Assembly: GCA_011319805.1 (NCBI GenBank)
Contig: SJRY01000312.1
Span: forward strand, 1 to 64,000
From: Macrocybe gigantea
Lineage: Eukaryota; Basidiomycota; Agaricomycetes; Agaricales; Callistosporiaceae
Direction of reading: 5' to 3'
DNA: 64,000 nucleotides
Under the pieces are notes generated by a model. That model had not been told where the DNA came from and did no database searches. It was given only the letters and a program-made list of their open reading frames with translations. This document shows, piece by piece, positions 57,770-64,000 of the stretch (position 1 is the stretch's first letter; each line of letters begins with the position of its first letter). Position numbers and translations under genes: made by a program.

Positions 57770-58640
57770 AAGGAAAAACGCAAAGAAACATACCTTTGAA
57801 TGTCGCCGCTGGACGACAACGATGACGACGCAGGCGATGCATGGAGGGGGCACTCAAGCTGACGTGGTGGGAAGGGTGTAGGCCGTGAGCATGGGGCACG
57901 GGAGTCTAAGCTGGAATGGCAATGCCAGCATTAAGAAAAGGTATGAGGGAGAAACAGAAAAGGGGCTTACATTGATAGTAGAAGAAAGCGTGAATGCTGA
58001 TGAGGCCGACATAATCTCCAGACGAGCACAGAAAACCGGACAGGGTTGTCCTTGCGATGAACGAAGAGCTGGCGTGAATGCGAGTCTCTCAGCTACCCGT
58101 CGCGTCGGACATGGCTTCCGGCGAGGAAGCAACGGATCCATGTCTGTGTTGAAAAGGCTAACTAATCGGGATGGGGGTGCAGGGGATGAGGAAATCTTGA
58201 GTCGACGAGAAAAATCGTGATAAAATCAGAAGAACTCACTGTTGAACACCGTTAGAGACGACACTAATGCTGACGTGAAGAGCTGCGTGTCACAACGCCG
58301 AATGCCTATGGCGACGTGAGGCGTTGGTGCATGGAGTGGTGAGTGTTGGAGGCGGCGGGTGAGGGGACGATGGACGGAGGGAGTGTTGGACGGGGTGAGG
58401 GGGCGGGGCGATGGGGGATGCTGTGACGCGATGAGAAGAAAGAAAAAAGAACTCACTTTTGAAGGTCGCTGCTTGGACGACGCCGATGCCTACGTGAAGA
58501 GTGGGGAGGCGGGATTGGAGGCGGTGTAGCAAGGAGAGTCGAAGCTGTGACGCGGTGAGAAGACGAGAAAGAAAAAAAAAAAAAGAAAAAGAACATACCT
58601 TGGAAGAGTGAGTGCTGGAGGACACCGATGGCGACGTGGA
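57770..58640 (-). repeat. Tandem array of splice-donor-like units
   Basis: On the minus strand, GTCGTCCA-type sequence followed by TTCAA(A/C) and a GT(A/G)(T/A)G donor with a T-rich intron start recurs near 58600, 58450, 58235 and 57795, with a weaker one near 57970, at 150-260-base spacing. Each looks like an exon end plus donor. Either a gene region with duplicated exons or a minisatellite that mimics one; no domain is visible in the candidate exons. Confidence 0.5.
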
Positions 58641-59394
58641 AGGCGCTGCAGGGGAATGTTGGAACCAGCATGGCGGCAAGGGGAGGCATCTGACGCGACA
58701 ATGCCAGCCGGAGGGCCTGGGACGGCGGGGCGTGGGTAGGGACTTGGGAAGACAATGACGGCGCGCCAGTCATCGTCGTTCGTCATCTCCGCTATCGGCT
58801 CGGCGGGGCTGGTGGGTGGCCTGGGCAGGGAGGGGAAAGGGGAGACGACAACGACGACGCACCGGTCATCGTCGTCTCCGTTGGGCATGGCTGGGGGAGT
58901 GGTCAGCGGAGGAAACAGTGAGAGATCAAAGAGATCATGCTGCCGATGACTCACCTTAGCTCTCCGAGATGACGAGAAAGTGAAGGGGAGAGAAAGAGAT
59001 ACGCTAGAAGTTGGAGGTCGACAAACAAGGGCCGTTATCTTCCCCGAGCTTGTCGTCGCCATCATCTCATCCCGCTCTCTGCCCACCACTGGCCCATCAC
59101 GCCCGGCTGAGGGCAGTGGCGCGTCAACGATGAGGTTTCACTGTCTCCCTCCGCCCCCACCAACTTCCCTCGCGTCACCGGCCAGACGACGATGACGGGC
59201 AGTCGTACCACCTCCCAGCCTCCAGCACTGCCTAGCTCCCAAGACGGGGAGACGACGATGCAAGCCGACAATGTTCGATGACGCCCATCATCTGCCAATG
59301 CTGCCACATAGCACTGAACTGCGGCGTGCATTCCATGTCCGATACATGACGCTCGAACAGACACACGAGCAAGTGCAGATCATGATCGCTCGTA
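58641..59394. other. GC-rich intergenic, nothing recognised
   Basis: Simple GACGA/TCGTC-rich stretches and overlapping ORFs on both strands without known motifs. Confidence 0.4.
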
Positions 59395-61959
59395 TTGACA
59401 TGGCCGACCGTATTGCAACACCGAAAGCGGAAAACACGACGACGAGTGACTGACGCGCCCTTGTTGCTTCGCACATTCAATCCTGATTCTAGTCATGTAC
59501 ATAATAACTCCTCACCTAATACAGAGCCTGCACAACAAAACTATGCCGTGCATGAGATTGAGATGTTGGCGGGTGTAGAGACCATGCTGCGACATCGCGA
59601 TATCCTACAGGGTGTTCAGTTTCAGTGGATCACGGATCACAAAGGACTCCTCCACCTGCTAGATCAGAAGAACCTGTCAGGGCGACAGGCGCGCTGGTTA
59701 GAAAAGATTGGTGAATTCAATTTTAAAGTCGTCTACATACCTGGTGTGGAAAACGTGCTCGCAGATGCCTTGTCCCGCCTGTATGCCAATGATAATCCTG
59801 GCACAATACGTGCAGTCTCAGAATATACTCAACATGATGACACTATGCGTGCCTTCATGGTACTTGAGGTGTCAGACCCGCTCCTTGTTGGCGCGGATGC
59901 ACTGGAGGCTGTAGTGCATTGGGATCCCACCATAGGACAGGTCGCTGCGCTTCCTAGGGGAGAATATGCTCCTGAGTCATCGCGAAAAGGTACAGCGGTC
60001 AGGAGGGTGAGGAGAGGCTTACCCGCCGCTGAGACTGGCCGCCCGGAGACAGCTAGGGAATTTGCAGCACGGATGCGGCCGCTTTTTCGGATCCAAGGCC
60101 CTAGGACAGCGTCAGCACAGCCAAAGGCGAACAACACAGAGCGAGGAACCTCACCTGTGGTCAATAGGATGGTGGGGAGTCGTCGTTTCGTTCTTCATGG
60201 ACCTAGAGATCGAAAGGAGGGTGAGGTGTTGGACTCATCCGAGCAACAGCGGGAAAACTCGGACCTACATGGTAGACAGGCTGAGCCACCTGCTCTGGAG
60301 CAAGAGGAGGAATCATCCCAGCCCATGGAGAATGTCGCCCATAGCCAGAACGAGGAGGTTGAAGGTCAAAATGAAGACGTGGCAGATAAACATGGACCTA
60401 CAACCCAGTGGCGGCTTACCTCAGCCATGGCACCAGCTGAGGCTCCCTCAAGCCTGTTACAGCTGGCAGAATCTAACGGAATCGACATCTTGAAGGAGTT
60501 CCATCGCCGTTATGAGGAAGACTCATTCTTCCAGATGATACTGGAGAGTCCTCGTGATTTCAAGAACTTCATCATTAAAGATGGATTAATCTACATAAAA
60601 TTGCATGACCGAATTCTGCTATGCATACCGAAGATTACCGTGAATGGGCGGAGCACACGCGAAATAATTATCGCGGAAGCTCATTCCCTACTCGCACACC
60701 TCGGCCCAAGCAAAACGATTGATTACTTGCGAAGCCAGGTGTGGTGGAAGGATCTTGTGCCAGATACACAGGCATATTGCAAGTCCTGTATGACCTGTCA
60801 GAAGAGTAAGCCGTTGAACCAGAAGCCCTATGGCTTGCTGAATCCCTTACCAGTGCCTACACAACCTTGGGAGGCCATAGGCATTGACTTCATTGGTCCG
60901 CTCCCTGAATCCTCCAATCGCGATGGGAAATTCGATTGTATTACGACAGTCATTGACTTGCTCACCTCCATGGTCCACTTGATTCCGAGCCGGACGAATT
61001 ACAAGGCGCGTCATATTGCTGAATTGATGTTCGAACATGTCTACAAGCTACATGGGCTACCGAAAGCCATTATCAGTGATCGTGATGTGCTTTTCACGAG
61101 CACCTTTTGGGCTCACCTAAATAGCCTCATTGGTACGACACTTAAGATGTCGAGCGCTTACGATCCAGAGACAGACGGTTCTACTGAGCGAGCCAATCGT
61201 ACGGTGACGCAGATGCTGCGCCACTGCATTTCCCCGAAACAGCATGATTGGGTAGGGAAGCTACCTGCAATTGAGTTCGCAATTAATTCTGCCCGTTCCG
61301 AGACCACGGGATATGCACCATTTTATTTGAACCATGGTCGGATGCCTCGCGCGATGATATGGGATGCCCCTAACTCGACTGAATATCCGGGAGTGCGCAC
61401 CTTCGCACAGCAGAAAAAACTGGCTCTCATGGAGGCGCATGATGCCATACTTGCTGCGCGGGTGAAACAGACGCGTGATGCCAACCGGAAGAGGCGGCAT
61501 TGCCCCTTTGAAGAGGGTAACTTGGTCTATATCTCGACTAAAAACCTATCATTTGCAAAGGGATTAGCTAGGAAATTTATTCCGAAATTTATCGGACCCT
61601 ACCGGATTATGAAGGACTTCGGGAATCAATCCTTTCGGATAGAGCTCCCTAGCCATCTGCGACAGCGTGGGCTGCATGGTGTATTTCATGCCTCGCTCCT
61701 GCGGATCCATATGCCCAACGACGACCGGTTGTTTCCGGGGCGGTTGGACACGGACCCAGAGGAAAACGAATGGGCCGTCGATGAGATCGTCGGGCACTCT
61801 GGTACTCGAGGGGATGCGATTTTCAAAGTGAAGTGGAAGTCAGGGGACATGACATGGTTGCCATACGATCAAGCTACACACCTGCATGCCTTGAACGCCT
61901 ATTTCGAGTCATTAGGCATTAGAGGGATCGGAGAATTGCCGCTAGGGCATGAAAATTGA
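59395..61959 (+). pseudogene. Ty3/gypsy chromovirus pol, 3' half (RNase H, integrase, chromodomain)
   Basis: Retrotransposon polyprotein missing protease and reverse transcriptase; the homologous part starts at about 59525. RNase H: QNYAVHEIEMLAGVE, ITDHKGLLHLL, GVENVLADALSRL. A long acidic linker follows. Integrase: zinc-binding AHSLLAHLG with YCKSCMTCQ, catalytic Asp in GIDFIGPLPE, Asp in IISDRDVLF and Glu in TDGSTERANRTV. The GPY/F module is FIPKFIGPYRIMKDF. A C-terminal chromodomain WAVDEIVGHSG..KVKWKSGDMTWLPYD closes the frame. From 59525 to the stop there is no interruption. No 5' LTR, gag or RT upstream: the element is 5'-truncated. Confidence 0.88.
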
Positions 61960-62163
61960 GGCTCGACCGATCATCTGGTGGAGCTTCATTTCGTCTCGTT
62001 CGATCTAGATACTCCCCTTCCCTCACCTATAAATCACCTCGCCCCCGACACCCGTTCCTTTGTCAATTTCCCCTTCACCTTTATCAGTCTACTCGCGGCC
62101 ACTCCGTCCTCGTATCGACCCTTCCGCCCGTATTTCCTGATAGTCCAAGAATCGCCGCTTATC

Positions 62164-62862
62164 ATGGACCGCAACCGCCACCGACAATTGTGTCGTCACC
62201 CTCTTCTTCGACGGGTGACCACACAGGATTTCCAGATGACACGTCCGAACCAAGGTGCTGTTGCCCCGCAGTTCACGTGTCATGCCTACCAGCTAGTCCG
62301 CTTCATCGAGTACGACGCAGAACTCCGCCGTGGCAAGTTGGATGCCAATGTCCCGTTCGGATACTACGATTTTGCCACCATTTTCAACCGCCACGGACAA
62401 GACTGCGACGTGAAGTTTGCTTACCTTGATCCTGGGTCCAACGCCCTTCATGTGTCCAGCACGCCTCCCAAAGAAGAAGCCTTCGACATCCATTATTTGT
62501 CGATCTTTCCGAACCATGAATATGTCGATCCTCGTGGCATGAACCTCTCACACGAGCAAGCTGTCACTTTTACCACCTTATTAGCCAAGGATCAAGAGAG
62601 GCGCAATATGTACATCACTCGCCGCCGGCAAGAACACGCCGCCAGTCCCCTTCCTTATGACATGCCCCGTGGAGAATCCTCCCGCGGCCGCCATCCAGCT
62701 CGTCGTTCCCGCGCCCAGATTCAAGAATCCGCTGACCCCGGGCCTTCGGCCTCCACCACCACCATTGCTCCAGAAGTGGACGACACGCCAATGGCCGAAG
62801 ACGATGATGCTGAGGGAGAACCCGAGGACGAACTCGTTGACATGCCGTCCCAAGTAAATTGA
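62164..62862 (+). CDS. Extra ORF after pol in the gypsy element
   Basis: An ATG at 62164 opens a 232-residue frame between the chromodomain stop and the polypurine stretch; upstream codons to 61978 are also open but begin without ATG. Core sequence: YQLVRFIEYDAELRRGKLDA, VPFGYYDFATIFNRHGQDCD, FDIHYLSIFPNHEYVDPRGM. An Arg-rich then acidic C-terminus follows (PEDELVDMPSQ). No signal peptide, membrane segment or zinc knuckle, so it is not envelope-like. Function unknown to me. Confidence 0.6.
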   Translation: MDRNRHRQLCRHPLLRRVTTQDFQMTRPNQGAVAPQFTCHAYQLVRFIEYDAELRRGKLDANVPFGYYDFATIFNRHGQDCDVKFAYLDPGSNALHVSSTPPKEEAFDIHYLSIFPNHEYVDPRGMNLSHEQAVTFTTLLAKDQERRNMYITRRRQEHAASPLPYDMPRGESSRGRHPARRSRAQIQESADPGPSASTTTIAPEVDDTPMAEDDDAEGEPEDELVDMPSQVN

Positions 62863-62901
62863 AGCGGTCAAAGCGATTAGGAGAATCGCTGGTGGGAGGT
62901 A

Positions 62902-63240
62902 TGTAGCGGATGACCAAACACGCCCTAATACGAGAAGCACGGGTGTGCACGGAAGGTACTGGAGTCGGGCGAAGGGCAGGTTGTATTTGCAATAGCCGCT
63001 GTGTATAAAAAGTAGAGTAGCCCCGTCAAAAGAAACTCAGTCTTTGAACCTGTCTCAGTGCGGATCCTCGATGGAAACCAAAGGCAGAGATAAATGCTGC
63101 AAAATACATAAGGGATTCCAACAGACGGCAACAAACCAAGAAACCGGCCAATTGTGTCCAAGGTACATGGAGCGGATCCACAGACGAATATGCCGACATG
63201 AGGACGACATTACAAGAAGGCACGACGGCCATTCTATTGG
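62902..63240 (+). mobile_element. Probable 3' LTR of the gypsy element
   Basis: A purine-rich GGTGGGAGGTA precedes TGTAGCGGATGACC at 62902, as expected for polypurine tract and LTR start. A TATA-like TGTATAAAAAG lies at 63002. The right end is not determined; no second LTR is available for comparison and no target duplication was found. Confidence 0.45.
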
Positions 63241-63485
63241 CTTCATTTCGAGCACTCACATACGCGACGCAATGTATTGAATCGAAGTGGCGGACGATGG
63301 GTCACATCGCACGATGCCAATGTCATACGGGTTCTAGATGGTTCTATCCTATCAAGAAAGGAAGAACACTGCTGTAAGAAGAAGTGTGTGATAATGAAAA
63401 GCCTTTTTTTCCTCAACGATGATTGAGACCTGCAGAAACGTATAAAAGGACCAGCTACCCGAGGACGACCTGCAGATTTTTCGAC

Positions 63486-63931
63486 ATGTCTACTACCACT
63501 ATCGCCAACACAATCCCTATGGAAAGCGCATCCGCTCTGAACAGCCACACATCGAACAATGCACAAGGCGGAGAGCCAACGTCTCCTGAAAGTATGCCAT
63601 TTATTTGATTATGCTGGACAATTTTCGTATATGCAAAAATTCTTTAGATGCACCGGTAATAGCCATCATGGTCAGAGATAACGAACGCACATGGTACACC
63701 ATCGTCCGCGGCCTCAACGTCGGAATTGTCTATGGATTGTAAGCATATTTTACCTGTTCAGAAGGGGAATTCACAGTTTTTACAGAGCGGCCGCCCAAAT
63801 GTTATGTTCTGGAATTCCCAACGCCTTGTTCTTGCGAGGGGGTTTCGAACGAGTACGAGCCCAGGCAATGTGGGTCGATTATAAGGATAGAAGGGAGGTA
63901 AAAACGCTCGACATCCATGGCAACCCGTCAC
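63486..63931 (+). CDS. Viroplasmin / RNase H1-N domain protein, 5' part (runs off window)
   Basis: Exons 63486-63591, 63648-63738 and 63786-63931, the last ending at a strong GTAAGT donor; the gene continues beyond the window with an acceptor at about 63987. After a Ser/Thr/Asn-rich N-terminus (MSTTTIANTIPMESASALNS), exons 2-3 give ERTWYTIVRGLNVGIVYG, AAAQMLCSGIPNALFLRGGF and RVRAQAMWVDYKDRRE. The pattern W/Y-Y-x2-x2-G...GI...Q..G.PNA..F....A matches the small domain at the N-terminus of RNase H1, widely expanded in mushrooms as a host gene family. The domain binds RNA/DNA hybrids in RNase H1; the role here is unknown. Confidence 0.65.
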
Positions 63932-64000
63932 GTAAGTACAACTTATGTGCTCAATGAGCAAAGCTAATGACTGTTTTCACATTCAGCGCTCCAAATTCAC

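Noticed and set aside
62902..63240. Full LTR boundaries for the gypsy element
   Set aside because: Only the start is supported; several CA ends are possible, so the right end is left open.
63486..63931. Endogenous virus gene suggested by the viroplasmin-type domain
   Set aside because: The domain is a common cellular RNase H1 N-terminal module in mushrooms, and the gene has typical host introns.

Overview
The window is eukaryotic and fits a mushroom-forming basidiomycete (Agaricomycetes). Coding exons are joined by introns of about 44-65 bases with GT..AG ends. Several proteins belong to families I recognise as expanded in that group: a WWPK-motif protein, a WD40 protein with a C-terminal membrane segment, a tnp2-type transposase, a viroplasmin/RNase H1-N protein, an Ulp1-like protease and a GGHLVLW-motif oxygenase-like protein. 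About two thirds of the sequence is transposable elements or their debris. Family names come from motif recognition alone; nothing was searched.

Layout. 1-4300: a frameshifted WWPK-family gene and a six-exon WD40 gene with one frameshift. 4443-8562: a MULE transposon (MULE-1) with long terminal inverted repeats, carrying a 219-base solo LTR in its transposase gene. 8975-10214: fragments of a DDE-type transposase and of an older Helitron helicase. About 11300-23820: two nearly identical Helitrons facing each other as a giant inverted repeat around a spacer full of short hairpin repeats. Both copies share a solo LTR, a nonsense codon and a Walker A substitution. 24402-28258: an apparently intact tnp2 (En/Spm-like) transposase. 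28500-31850: a decayed coiled-coil gene behind a promoter-like segment that also precedes tnp2. 32755-34200: kinase debris and unassigned ORFs. 35159-36436: a clean four-exon, 374-residue cysteine-rich gene.

36437-44748 is mostly relics: a foldback element holding a small ORF, a 1037-base deletion derivative of the MULE with a 10-base target duplication sitting in a Ty3/gypsy gag-protease relic, and smaller inverted repeats. 44749-56549 holds four items with protein-modification or chromatin character: an Ulp1-like cysteine protease, an oxygenase-like protein with an HxD...H...R pattern, a broken SH3-SAM scaffold gene, and a gene whose product begins with a histone H3-tail look-alike followed by a PHD-type zinc finger. 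56700-59390 is tandem repeats, including an array with repeated splice-donor-like units. 59395-62862 is the 3' half of a chromodomain Ty3/gypsy element with an extra ORF after pol. The window ends inside a viroplasmin-domain gene.

How it fits together. The region records nested insertions: LTR elements into MULE-1 and the Helitrons, and MULE-2 into a gypsy relic. Host-type genes survive between them, several with exactly one frameshift. The most unusual coding item is the H3-tail/PHD gene at 56115-56549.
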